Positions 7,650-19,964 of a DNA stretch of 64,000 bases are shown piece by piece. This DNA comes from Pseudomonadota bacterium (GTDB taxonomy: Bacteria > Myxococcota_A > Polyangia > GCA-2747355). Where the stretch lies: NCBI GenBank assembly GCA_016702545.1, contig JADJDT010000002.1, positions 372,001 to 436,000 on the forward strand, written 5' to 3'. Positions within the stretch are counted from its first letter, which is position 1, and every line of letters starts with the position of its first letter. A program made the translations under genes and the position numbers. A model generated the notes under the pieces. That model worked only from the letters and a program-made list of their open reading frames with translations, was not told the DNA's origin and ran no database searches.

Positions 7650-8339
7650 ATGCCTCGCGCCGCTGAAGCGCCGCGCCAGCGGCGGAAGCCGACCGAGCTG
7701 CGGCAATCCGAGCTCGTCGATACGGCCCTTCGCCTCGTCGCGCTGCAGGGCGCTCGGGGGCTGACCACGGCGCGCCTGGCCGCCGCGGTCGGCCTGAGCT
7801 CGGGCGCGATCTTCCGCCACTTCCCCACGATGGATGCCTTGGTTGTGGCGATGGGTGCCCGCCTCGAGGCGCTGCTCTTCGCTGATCTCCCGCCGCCGCC
7901 CGCCGATCCGATCGAGCGGCTCGGGGTCTTCTTCCAGCAGCGCGTGCGGACGCTGGTCGAGCACCCGCTGCTGGTCCGCCTGCTCCAGAGCGGCGAGCTC
8001 GCGCACGTTGGCAGCGGGGCGGGCGCCACGCAGGTGGCGGCCTTCAAGCGGCGCTCGATCGACTTCATCACGCAGGCGCTGCGCGAGGCTGACCAGCGCG
8101 GCCTACTCGGCCCTGCGGCCGACCTCGAGACCGGGACGGTGCTCGTGCTCGGCGCGGTGCATGCCATCGGCCACACCGCTGCCCTGCGCACCGACGATCC
8201 CGCGGGCCTCCTGGGGCTGGCGGCGCGCGTCTGGTCCACCCTCGAAACCACGCTGCGGGGCGGACCCGCGCGCGTAGCCCGGCCGTCGCCGGCGCGGCGT
8301 CGGGTCGCGTCTCGCGGCGGCGCTCACGTCAAGGAGTGA
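7650..8339 (+). CDS. TetR/AcrR-family transcriptional regulator
   Basis: This 229-residue protein has an N-terminal helix-turn-helix: LVDTALRLVALQGARGLTT followed by LAAAVGLSSGAIFRHFP, the classic TetR recognition helix. The C-terminal ligand domain has no recognisable sensor motif. ATG 7650 is preferred over the in-frame start at 7614 because the candidate promoter ends at 7643 and the HTH follows naturally. The norB start lies three bases after its stop, so the two are almost certainly one transcript. It is likely an autoregulated repressor of norB; the signal is unknown. NO-responsive control is more often by NsrR, NorR or DNR, so a TetR here is less usual. Confidence 0.85.
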   Translation: MPRAAEAPRQRRKPTELRQSELVDTALRLVALQGARGLTTARLAAAVGLSSGAIFRHFPTMDALVVAMGARLEALLFADLPPPPADPIERLGVFFQQRVRTLVEHPLLVRLLQSGELAHVGSGAGATQVAAFKRRSIDFITQALREADQRGLLGPAADLETGTVLVLGAVHAIGHTAALRTDDPAGLLGLAARVWSTLETTLRGGPARVARPSPARRRVASRGGAHVKE

Positions 8340-8342
8340 ACG

Positions 8343-10577
8343 ATGCATAGCGGAACGACGAAGGCGATCCTGCTGTTCTTGCTGGCACTGACCTTCGGGG
8401 TGCTGCTCTTCGGCGGCCACCTGATGAACCAGCACAAGCCGCCGATTCCGGGCAGCACGGTCGCGGCTGGCGGCGCGGCCGTCTTCACCGGGGACGATGT
8501 GCGCCAGGGGCAGAGCTACTTCTACAGCCGCGGTGGTCAGCACCTCGGCAGCATCTGGGGCCACGGCGCGTACCTGGCGCCGGACTGGTCCGCCGACTAC
8601 CTGCACCGCATGGGCCTCTTCCTCGCCGCCCGGCACCTGGGCCGCACGCCGGCCGAGGCCGCGAGCTTCACGCAGGCGGAGCTAGAGGGCCTCGACCCGG
8701 GCACGCGCGGTCGCGTCAGCGCCCTGGTGGCCGCGGAGATCAAGGCCAATCGCTACGACGCCGCCGCCGACCGGCTGACCTTCAGCCCCTTCCAGGCGGA
8801 GGCCCACGCCAGCCTGGTGCGCTACTACACCACCCTCTTTCAGCAGGGCAACGAGCGCATGGGCCTGCAGGCCAATCTCGTCGGCAACGCCGACGACGGC
8901 CGCCGCGTGACGAGCTTCTTCGCCTGGCTGGCCTGGGCCGCCGGGACCCTGCGACCCGGGCAGGGGCACACCTACACCAGCAACTGGCCCTATGACCCGC
9001 TGGTGGGCAATCTGCCACAGCCGGGCCTGCTGATCTGGTCGATCGTCAGCGTTGTGCTGCTGATCCTCGGCGTCGCCGCGGCGATCTTCCTCTACCGGCG
9101 CTTCGTCCATGAGGAGGACTACCAGGCCGCGCCCGTGACGACCCTCGACGAGCCGCGGCCGACGAACAGTCAGAAGGCCACGCTCGCCTACTTCTTGATC
9201 GCCATCACGCTCTTCGTGCTGCAGGTCGCGCTGGGGTCGGTCACGGGGCACTTCACCGTCGAGGGCACCCACTTTTTCGGCATTCCCCTGGGGGAGATCT
9301 TGCCCTACGCCGCCGTGCGCACCTGGCACGTCCAGCTCGCGGTCTTCTTCATCGCGACCTGTTTCCTCGCGGCCGGGCTCTTCATCGGGCCCTTCGTCGG
9401 CCGGGAGCCTGCGCATCAGGGCAAGCTGGTCTGGACGCTGCTCGTCGCGGTGGTGCTGGTGGTCCTCGGCGCGCTCGCCGGCACCTATGCCTCGATCCGC
9501 GGCATCTTCGGCGGCGACGGCTTCATGTTCGGCCACCAGGGCTACGAGTACATCGAGCTCGGTCGGTTCTGGCAGCTCCTGCTGATCGCCGGCATGTTGA
9601 TCTGGCTGGTGCTCGTGCTGCGGGCGATCCGCCCGGCGCTCAGCCGCGAGCCCGACGCGGGCGGCATCACGCACCTGCTGCTCTACAGCGCGATCGCGAT
9701 CCCCGCCTTCTACATGGTCGGTCTGCTCTACGGGAAGGGCAGCCATCTGACCAACGCCGAGTATTGGCGCTGGTGGGTGGTGCATCTCTGGGTCGAGGGC
9801 TTCTTCGAGGTCTTCGCCACCGTCTTCATGGCCTTCCTGCTGGCGCGCATCGGCGTGGTCGGGTCACTCTTGGCGCTGCGTACGGTCTACTTCAGCATCT
9901 TCCTCTACCTCGGCAGCGGGGTGATCGGCACCTTCCATCACCTCTACTTCAGCGGGACGCCGACCGTGGTCATCGCGCTGGGGGCGGTCTTCTCCGCGCT
10001 CGAGGTCGTGCCGCTGACCCTGCTCGGCTTCGAGGCGGTGCAGAACCTGCGTGCTGCTAAGACGGGCCACGACAATCCCTATCGCTGGCCGATCTACTTC
10101 TTCGTCTCGGTGGCCTTCTGGAACATGCTCGGCGCGGGGGTCTTCGGCTTCCTGATCAACCCACCGATCGTGCTCTATTACATCCAGGGCATCAACACGA
10201 CGCCGCTGCACGCGCACACCGCGCTCTTCGGCGTCTACGGCCTGCTGGCGATCTCGCTGATGCTCTTTTCGATGCGGCACATCGTCAGCAAGGCCGCCTG
10301 GTCTGACGGGCTGCTCAAGGCCAGCTTCTGGGGGCTCAATGGCGGGCTGCTGCTGATGACCGTGGTCAGCCTGCTGCCCTCGGGCTTCTATCAGTTCTAT
10401 TACGCTGTCCGTGACGGGCTGTGGTACGCACGCAGCCCCGAGATCACCTCCGGACCGGTGCTGCGTCTGCTCTCCTGGGCGCGGGTCGGGCCCGACCTGA
10501 TCTTCGCCGGCGGCGCCTTCTTGCTGTTGGCCTTCGTCGTCCGCGCGATCGTCGTCAACGCCCGCCGGCCCAGCTAG
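8343..10577 (+). CDS. norB: Quinol-dependent nitric oxide reductase (qNor)
   Basis: This 744-residue integral membrane protein of the haem-copper oxidase superfamily reduces NO to N2O. An N-terminal helix and a periplasmic cytochrome c-like fold without a CxxCH motif (residues about 35-215) mark the quinol-type enzyme. The remainder is a helical bundle of about 12 segments. Haem and metal ligand candidates are visible in RTWHVQLAVFF, the HLWVEGFFEVFAT segment, GTFHHLYF and PLHAHTALFG. AAGGAG at 8331-8336 lies inside the end of the regulator gene. It probably serves NO detoxification or respiration. Confidence 0.93.
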   Translation: MHSGTTKAILLFLLALTFGVLLFGGHLMNQHKPPIPGSTVAAGGAAVFTGDDVRQGQSYFYSRGGQHLGSIWGHGAYLAPDWSADYLHRMGLFLAARHLGRTPAEAASFTQAELEGLDPGTRGRVSALVAAEIKANRYDAAADRLTFSPFQAEAHASLVRYYTTLFQQGNERMGLQANLVGNADDGRRVTSFFAWLAWAAGTLRPGQGHTYTSNWPYDPLVGNLPQPGLLIWSIVSVVLLILGVAAAIFLYRRFVHEEDYQAAPVTTLDEPRPTNSQKATLAYFLIAITLFVLQVALGSVTGHFTVEGTHFFGIPLGEILPYAAVRTWHVQLAVFFIATCFLAAGLFIGPFVGREPAHQGKLVWTLLVAVVLVVLGALAGTYASIRGIFGGDGFMFGHQGYEYIELGRFWQLLLIAGMLIWLVLVLRAIRPALSREPDAGGITHLLLYSAIAIPAFYMVGLLYGKGSHLTNAEYWRWWVVHLWVEGFFEVFATVFMAFLLARIGVVGSLLALRTVYFSIFLYLGSGVIGTFHHLYFSGTPTVVIALGAVFSALEVVPLTLLGFEAVQNLRAAKTGHDNPYRWPIYFFVSVAFWNMLGAGVFGFLINPPIVLYYIQGINTTPLHAHTALFGVYGLLAISLMLFSMRHIVSKAAWSDGLLKASFWGLNGGLLLMTVVSLLPSGFYQFYYAVRDGLWYARSPEITSGPVLRLLSWARVGPDLIFAGGAFLLLAFVVRAIVVNARRPS

Positions 10578-10656
10578 GCCGCGCCGGGCGCGGGCCAGCC
10601 TCCTTAGGGCCATCCCTTTCAAGGTCACCGGCCGGGCGCCTCGACAGCCACAGTCG

Positions 10657-10683
10657 ACCGATTTGTTTTGTCACGAGCCCTTA
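10657..10683. repeat. Single terminal-repeat motif at the vapC stop codon
   Basis: TTGTTTTGTCACGAGCCCTTA matches the right end of the insertion at 50183-50303. The vapC stop codon (TAA, minus strand) is formed by its last bases. No matching left end is seen before norB, so this is a solo end or a decayed element. Confidence 0.5.
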
Positions 10684-11115
10684 GCGCAAAAGCGGATTGT
10701 GCCAGCGCAGGCCGGGGAAGCGGCCGAAGTCGCGATCGTTCGAGTGCAGCTCGGCCTTGTGCTCGATCGCGAGCGCTGCCAGATGTGCGTCCGTGCTCAG
10801 GTTGCCGGCAACCCCGGTGCCGACGAGCAGCGACTCGAAGATCTGCAGGTGCCGGGGCCCCGGCTGGAGGACCTCGACGTGGGGCTGCGCCAGCCACTCG
10901 GCGAGCGGGGCCGTCGCCTGCTCGGGCCGCAGCGGGTTTTCGAGGACCGCGGGGTGCGTCATCAGGCGCACGAAGCCCAGCATCACCACCCAGTCGAGTC
11001 CCACGGGCCGTTCTGTGCGGGAGAGCGCGTCCTCCCACCAGTGTTTGGCGCGCTGATGCAGTGGCGCGTCAGCGTTGTAGGCGTAGACGAGCAGATTGAC
11101 GTCCGGAACGATCAT
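10681..11115 (-). CDS. vapC: VapC-type PIN-domain toxin
   Basis: This 144-residue PIN ribonuclease has the acidic active-site residues expected: D5 in MIVPDVNLLVYAYN, a central E/D region, NLSTDAHLAALA and the C-terminal SNDRDFGRF. Its ATG overlaps the stop of the upstream antitoxin gene by four bases (ATGA). It is a translation-inhibiting toxin of the VapBC type by family. The stop codon lies in a dispersed-repeat end. Confidence 0.9.
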   Translation of the reverse strand: MIVPDVNLLVYAYNADAPLHQRAKHWWEDALSRTERPVGLDWVVMLGFVRLMTHPAVLENPLRPEQATAPLAEWLAQPHVEVLQPGPRHLQIFESLLVGTGVAGNLSTDAHLAALAIEHKAELHSNDRDFGRFPGLRWHNPLLR

Positions 11116-11402
11116 CGCGCGGAGCCGTCGCCGCTCGCGCTCTCGACCTCGCGCGTGAAGTCGTCGGCGGCAAGCTGATCGACGAGTTGGTTCAGGCGCT
11201 CGGGATCAACGCCGGGCCGAAAGCCACAGTGGTGCGCGCGTACCCGAAAGCGGACCTTACGCCGGCCAGGCTTGCCCTTCAGCGCCAACCCCGCCCGCAG
11301 CGCCTGGTTGATCACCTCCTTCAGGCTACGCCGGCCCTGCTGCCGCAGCTCCGCGACCTTTCGCGCCACATCGGGATCGAGGGTCAGCGTGGTGCGCATC
11401 AT
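11112..11402 (-). CDS. vapB: VapB-type antitoxin
   Basis: This 96-residue protein has an N-terminal ribbon-helix-helix: MMRTTLTLDPDVARKVAEL followed by RSLKEVINQALRAGL. The C-terminal tail, for toxin binding, is acidic at its end. It is first in a two-gene operon with vapC, overlapping it by four bases. A perfect 18-bp palindrome 23 bp upstream is a likely autoregulatory operator. Confidence 0.85.
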   Translation of the reverse strand: MMRTTLTLDPDVARKVAELRQQGRRSLKEVINQALRAGLALKGKPGRRKVRFRVRAHHCGFRPGVDPERLNQLVDQLAADDFTREVESASGDGSAR

Positions 11403-11424
11403 GGCATCGTGCTGCCACCCGGAT

Positions 11425-11442
11425 TTGATGTCAAGACATCAA
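11425..11442. promoter_or_regulatory. Perfect palindrome, likely VapB/VapBC operator
   Basis: TTGATGTC-AA-GACATCAA has perfectly complementary 8-bp arms. It is AT-rich in a GC-rich genome and lies just upstream of the vapB start at 11402. This is the usual position of the RHH antitoxin binding site. Confidence 0.75.
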
Positions 11443-11857
11443 GCTCATCAGCCCCTCTGCGGCGCGGCGACCACGTTAGCGACCAAGGGGGCAGCGGCCA
11501 GCCCACTGCCCCCCTTGAGAGCCACGACCGCTCGTCGCCGTCGCCGCAGTGCGCCAGGTCTTCGGCTGGGTTGATGGGGCACGGAGCTAAGGAAGTCACG
11601 GACAGGCGCTGGTCGCCGCACACGCGACCCGCCGGGCCCCGCTCTTGTCGGGTTCCTCGCCGCCGTCACTCCGGCGACCGAAGCGTGGCATCCGCGCCCC
11701 CGCGGAAAGGGGCCGCCCCATCCCCGACGGGCGCCGTTGGGGTGGCCTCCGAAGCGGAGCTCAACGCGGCCCCGGGCCCGTCGATGGATGGCTACGCCAG
11801 TGGGGCAACAGCCGTCGCAGGCCGACCATCCGGGGTCGACAGCCGCAGGAGGACAAA
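11443..11857. other. Gap with no supported gene
   Basis: 415 bp separate the vapB operator from the next gene. The frames here are open only because of high GC and show no coding-like composition or motifs. The only recognised site is the AGGAGG at 11847-11852 that serves the next gene. Confidence 0.5.
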
Positions 11858-12703
11858 TTGGGGCATCAAGCGCATGCTGACCAGACGTGGAATGAGCTTT
11901 ACGGCGAGCTGAGACTGGGCGAGCCGGGCCATTGGGCACCGCTCCCGCGAGTCTGCGGCTCCCGGGACAAGTGCTGGGCGGATGCCGCAGCTCGGCGGCC
12001 TTCTGACGACAGTGAGCTGGCGCGAATCGCACGCCCATGGGTCGGTCCCAGGTATGAGGAACTCGGTCTGCTCGTCCTTGGGATCAACATGAACGAGCAC
12101 GGTGGCTATGACGCCATGGTGGGCATGGTGGAACGGGCCCAGAAGGATCTCGAGACAGGCACGCGGCGGCTGCGCTTCCAAGAACCTCCCTCCAAGAAGC
12201 GCCAGAAGGGGGACTATGCCGGGACCCTGCTCTTTCATCGGGTCGGCGCGTACGCCGCGTATTTCGCCGCTCGAGCAGAGCTGGCGCCGCTCGAACTCAG
12301 GCCGGATGGGTTTCCGATCGCGAAGTTGGTCGCACGGAGCTTCGACCTCATCGCTATGACCAATCAGGTCAAGTGCTCGCCGCAGCGCGAGCTTAGCAAA
12401 CCTACGGAAGGCATGTGGCGTCATTGCGGGCAGATGGTTCTGCGCCGCGAGCTACGGGTGCTTCGGCCGCGGCAGATTCTCGTGCTCGGCACCGAGAATC
12501 GCGACCACCTTGGAGCACTCTGCTTCGACAGCGAGGTGACCTCGTGGAAGCCTTCGGGCAGGCTCTTGACCGAGGCGCACGCCAGGCTCGATGGCCAACC
12601 CGTCCGCGTCATCGCTGCACCGCATCCGCATCGACGAGGCTATGACGTCATGCAAGCGCTCAGCGAACTCGACGGCGTGCTGTCGTCGCAGGCGCCGGTC
12701 TGA
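11858..12703 (+). CDS. Uracil-DNA-glycosylase-superfamily-like protein
   Basis: This protein is about 281 residues. GLLVLGINMNEHGGYD near residues 67-82 resembles motif 1 of the UDG fold, FDLIAMTNQVKCSP is the central strand, and ILVLGTEN and VIAAPHPHRR resemble the last strand and the HPSP-like loop. No canonical catalytic motif of a known UDG class is intact, so activity is uncertain. The frame is open from 11645, but TTG 11858 is chosen. A near-perfect AGGAGG lies at 11847-11852, five bases upstream, and no comparable site precedes any ATG in frame. It stands alone between vapBC and carB and may be accessory. Confidence 0.6.
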   Translation: MGHQAHADQTWNELYGELRLGEPGHWAPLPRVCGSRDKCWADAAARRPSDDSELARIARPWVGPRYEELGLLVLGINMNEHGGYDAMVGMVERAQKDLETGTRRLRFQEPPSKKRQKGDYAGTLLFHRVGAYAAYFAARAELAPLELRPDGFPIAKLVARSFDLIAMTNQVKCSPQRELSKPTEGMWRHCGQMVLRRELRVLRPRQILVLGTENRDHLGALCFDSEVTSWKPSGRLLTEAHARLDGQPVRVIAAPHPHRRGYDVMQALSELDGVLSSQAPV

Positions 12704-12918
12704 GCGCAAGATCGCTGGCGAAAGCCGCTGCGGCCCGAACGGTCCCCGCGTGGTGGCCAGCTTGGCCGAGGGCGTCCAGCGGGGCCGCAGCGCGCGGGCG
12801 CCCTCGTCGCAGGCATGGATGCGAAACGGATCGCCCGCTGGGCGCGGAGCAGGGCGGGCACTTCGCCGAAGGCCTCGGCGATCGGGTCGTCGCCTAGCGG
12901 CCGCAGGGTCGCGGCGAC
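12704..12918. other. Gap with possible gene remnant
   Basis: The minus strand has a stretch around 12720-12900 with protein-like composition (reading through DEGARALRPRW and SAKLATTRGPFG). It has no start, no intact frame and no recognised family, so it may be a decayed gene end. Confidence 0.3.
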
Positions 12919-13055
12919 AGGGTCCCGGGAACAGGGCCCTGGGAACAGGGTCCTGGGAACAGGGTCCTGGGAACAGGGTCCTGGGGCGGGGCCCTGGGAC
13001 GGGGTCCTGGGAACAGGGTCCTGGGGCGGGGCCCTGGGACGGGGCCCCGGGGCCC
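12919..13055. repeat. 14-bp tandem repeat array beside carB
   Basis: There are about ten copies of a 14-bp unit of the type AGGGTCCTGGGAAC, with GGGGCGGGGCCCTGGGACGG variants in the distal half. The array ends immediately before the carB stop codon at 13056-13058. Each unit contains the partial palindrome GGGTCCTGGGAAC, so the array can fold strongly. Confidence 0.9.
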
Positions 13056-16313
<3,258 letters not shown>

Positions 16314-16328
16314 GGACGATCGGTGCGC

Positions 16329-17516
16329 TCAGCTCTTGGGTCCGAGGGTGGTCCGTCCGAGCGTGGCGGGCTCGAACATCGCGACGAAACGATCGAAGAC
16401 GGCCTCGGCATCGGAGGGTCCGGGGCTGCCTTCGGGGTGAAACTGCACGGCGATCGCCCGCCGCTCGCGCAAGGCGAAGCCCTCCAGCGTGCGATCGTAG
16501 AGACTGATATGCGTGACCTCGGTGTCGCTGCCGGGCAGCGTGTCGGGGTCGACGGCGAAACCGTGGTTCTGCGCGGTGATCCAGACCCCGCCGCTCTCGA
16601 GGTCCGAGACCGGGTGGTTGCCGCCGTGATGGCCGAAGGGCAGCTTGTAGGTCTGCGCGCCGAGCGCGAGGCCGAGGATCTGGTGTCCGAGGCAGATGCC
16701 CAGCAGCGGCACGCGACCGAGCAGGCGCTGGGCAGCCTCGACCCCGGAGGCGACCGGCGCCGGATCGCCGGGGCCGTTGGAGAGCACGACGCCCGCCGGG
16801 CGCAGCGCCAACACTTCGTCGGCGCTGATCCCCGCCGGCACCACCTGCACCGCCAGACCACGCTGCGGCAGACAGCGCAGGATGCCCTGCTTCACGCCGA
16901 AGTCGATCACCACCACGCGTGGCCGCGCGCGCTCGTCCTCGGCCCCGGCGCTGCCCGACGGCGCCGGCGCCGCGTTTGGAAGCGTGTAGGGCTCGGCGGT
17001 GGTCACCTTGTTCGCCAGGTTGAGGCCCTCCATCGAGGGCCAGGCTCGCACCTGCTCGAGCTGGGCCGCCATCGACGCCCCCGCGGCGGGGCCGATCCCG
17101 GCGGGGAAGATCCCGCCACGCATCGCCCCGCTGTCGCGCAGGTGCCGCGTCAGCGCCCGGGTGTCGATATCGGCGATGCCGATGACCTGTTGCTCCAGCA
17201 GCCAATCGGGGAGCGAGGTGCGGGAGCGCCAGTTACTGGCGACCGGCGACAGCTCGCGGATCACGATACCGCTGAGCTGCGCACGGTTGCGGCGCGGTGT
17301 CTGCGCGTCGGCGTCGCAGATGCCGTAGTTGCCGATCTGCGGCGCGGTGAAGACGACGATCTGGCCGGTGTAGGACGGGTCGGTGGCGATCTCCTGGTAC
17401 CCGGTCATGCTGGTGTTGAACACCACCTCGCCGAGGACGACCCCAGAAGCACCTATCGCCCGGCCGCGGAAGCTGCGCCCATCCTCGAGCATCAGGGTTG
17501 CGTCAAAAGCGCGCAT
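16329..17516 (-). CDS. carA: Carbamoyl-phosphate synthase small (glutaminase) subunit
   Basis: This 395-residue protein has an N-terminal CarA domain (MLEDGRSFRGRAIGA, FNTSMTGYQEIATDPSY) and a C-terminal class I glutamine amidotransferase domain. The triad is visible: nucleophile Cys in LGICLGHQILGLALG, and His and Glu in VQFHPEGSPGP. ATG at 17516-17514 gives the usual N terminus. The longer open frame to 18551 runs through G/C homopolymer and is not coding. The upstream region is obscured by that homopolymer, so no promoter can be read. Confidence 0.96.
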   Translation of the reverse strand: MRAFDATLMLEDGRSFRGRAIGASGVVLGEVVFNTSMTGYQEIATDPSYTGQIVVFTAPQIGNYGICDADAQTPRRNRAQLSGIVIRELSPVASNWRSRTSLPDWLLEQQVIGIADIDTRALTRHLRDSGAMRGGIFPAGIGPAAGASMAAQLEQVRAWPSMEGLNLANKVTTAEPYTLPNAAPAPSGSAGAEDERARPRVVVIDFGVKQGILRCLPQRGLAVQVVPAGISADEVLALRPAGVVLSNGPGDPAPVASGVEAAQRLLGRVPLLGICLGHQILGLALGAQTYKLPFGHHGGNHPVSDLESGGVWITAQNHGFAVDPDTLPGSDTEVTHISLYDRTLEGFALRERRAIAVQFHPEGSPGPSDAEAVFDRFVAMFEPATLGRTTLGPKS

Positions 17517-17564
17517 GGGCGGTGAGTCAGTCTCACAGGCGCAAGGCGTTGTCAATCGCCAGCA

Positions 17565-18301
<737 letters not shown>

Positions 18302-18462
18302 TCCAGCCTGATCGCGCGCGCGGAGCGGAGAGCCGCGCGGCGACGCCCTGGCGCCCTGGCGTTCGCCGCTTGACTTGCTCGTGGGCCGTGGCTACACACC
18401 AGCCGCCGTCAGCGAAGCCTCCGCTCCGGCGGCGCTGCCTGGACCCGAACCTGGAGCCCACC

Positions 18463-19962
18463 ATGACCCGATCTCGATTCCCCGTGCTCTCGGCCGAGGA
18501 GGCCGCGGCGCTGATCCCCGATGGCGCTACGGTCGGCTTCTCCGGCTTCACACCGGCCGGCGCCGCGAAGGCCGTGCCGCGCGCGCTGGCCGCGCGGGCC
18601 CGCGCGCTGCATGCCTCCGGCGAGTCCTACCGTCTGCGCGTGCTGACAGGGGCCTCGACCGGCCCCGGCATCGACGAGGCGCTGGCCAACGCGGACGCGA
18701 TCAGCTGGCGCGCGCCCTACCAATCGTCCAAGGCGCTGCGCGAGCGGATCAACGACCAGCGCGTCGAATTCATCGACATGCATCTCTCCCATGTGCCGCA
18801 GATGGTCGAGTTCGGCTTCTTTGGCCCGCTCGACTTCGCGGTGGTCGAGGCGGTCGATGTGACGGATGACGGCCGCGTCTACCTCAGCGCCTCGGTCGGC
18901 GCCTCGCCCAGCTTTCTGCGTCACGCCAAGCGGGTGATCGTCGAGGTCAACGCGCACCACAGCCAGCGGCTGCACGAGATGCACGACATCGCGATCCTGC
19001 CGCGTCCGCCGCTGCGCGATCCGATCCCGATCAGTCGGCCGCTGGCCAAGATGGGCGTGCCCTTCGCGCTGACCGACCCGAGCAAGATCGTCGGCATCGT
19101 CCACACCGACGAGCCCGACGGCGTGGCGCCCTTCACGCCGCCCGATGCGGCCAGCGAGCGCATCGCCGGCCACGTCGTGCGCTTCTTGCTCGACGAGCTG
19201 CACGCCGGTCGCATCCCGGCCGACTTCCTGCCGCTGCAGGCGGGGGTCGGCAACGTCGCCAACGCCGTGATGGCCAGCCTCGGGAAGGCCGACGAGATCC
19301 CGCCCTTCGTGATGTATACGGAGGTGTTTCAGGACGCGTTGGTTGGCCTGATGCAGCAGGGCAAGCTGCTCGGCGCGTCCTCGACCAGCCTGACCCTCTC
19401 CGAGGAGCGTCTGCAGCAGGTCTACGCCGACATGAGCTTCTTCGGCCCGCGCGTGGTGCTGCGGCCGCAGGAGCTGTCGAACAACCCGGGCGTGATTCGC
19501 CGCCTCGGCGTGATCTCGATCAACACCGCCGTCGAGGCCGACATCTACGGCTGCGTCAACTCGACCCACGTCGCCGGGACGCGCCTACTCAACGGGGTGG
19601 GCGGCTCGGGCGACTTCGTGCGCAACGCCTATCTGTCGCTCTTGGTTTGCCCGAGCGTCTCGCGCGGGGGGGCGATCTCGACGATCGTGCCGATGGTGAC
19701 CCACGTCGACCACAACGAGCACTCGGTACAGGTGGTCGTCACCGAGCAGGGCCTGGCCGATTTGCGGGGCCTCGGGCCGCTCGAGCGGGCGAGGCGCATG
19801 ATCGAAAAGTGCGCGCACCCGAGCTACCGCGACTACCTGCATCACTACATCGAGGCTTCACCGCTGGGGCACGTGCGGCACGATCTGGCGCACTGCTTCG
19901 ATCTGCACCGCAGCCTGATCGAGCACGGCTCGATGCTCCCGGCCGTCGAGGCGGCGCGCTAG
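18463..19962 (+). CDS. Succinyl-CoA:acetate CoA-transferase / acetyl-CoA hydrolase family
   Basis: This 499-residue class I CoA-transferase of the AarC/Ach1 type moves CoA between succinyl-CoA and acetate. The active-site glutamate segment is PFVMYTEVFQDALVGLM. Other family blocks are GFSGFTPAGAAKAVPRAL at the N terminus, NVANAVMASL, NGVGGSGDFVRNAYLS and VVTEQGLADLRGLGP. ATG 18463 is chosen because the open frame before it runs into homopolymer. It may support acetate production or use, or a modified citric acid cycle. Confidence 0.9.
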   Translation: MTRSRFPVLSAEEAAALIPDGATVGFSGFTPAGAAKAVPRALAARARALHASGESYRLRVLTGASTGPGIDEALANADAISWRAPYQSSKALRERINDQRVEFIDMHLSHVPQMVEFGFFGPLDFAVVEAVDVTDDGRVYLSASVGASPSFLRHAKRVIVEVNAHHSQRLHEMHDIAILPRPPLRDPIPISRPLAKMGVPFALTDPSKIVGIVHTDEPDGVAPFTPPDAASERIAGHVVRFLLDELHAGRIPADFLPLQAGVGNVANAVMASLGKADEIPPFVMYTEVFQDALVGLMQQGKLLGASSTSLTLSEERLQQVYADMSFFGPRVVLRPQELSNNPGVIRRLGVISINTAVEADIYGCVNSTHVAGTRLLNGVGGSGDFVRNAYLSLLVCPSVSRGGAISTIVPMVTHVDHNEHSVQVVVTEQGLADLRGLGPLERARRMIEKCAHPSYRDYLHHYIEASPLGHVRHDLAHCFDLHRSLIEHGSMLPAVEAAR

Positions 19963-19964
19963 TC

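Noticed and set aside
12919..13055. Possible CRISPR-like array
   Set aside because: The units are contiguous 14-mers without spacers, and there are no cas genes nearby.
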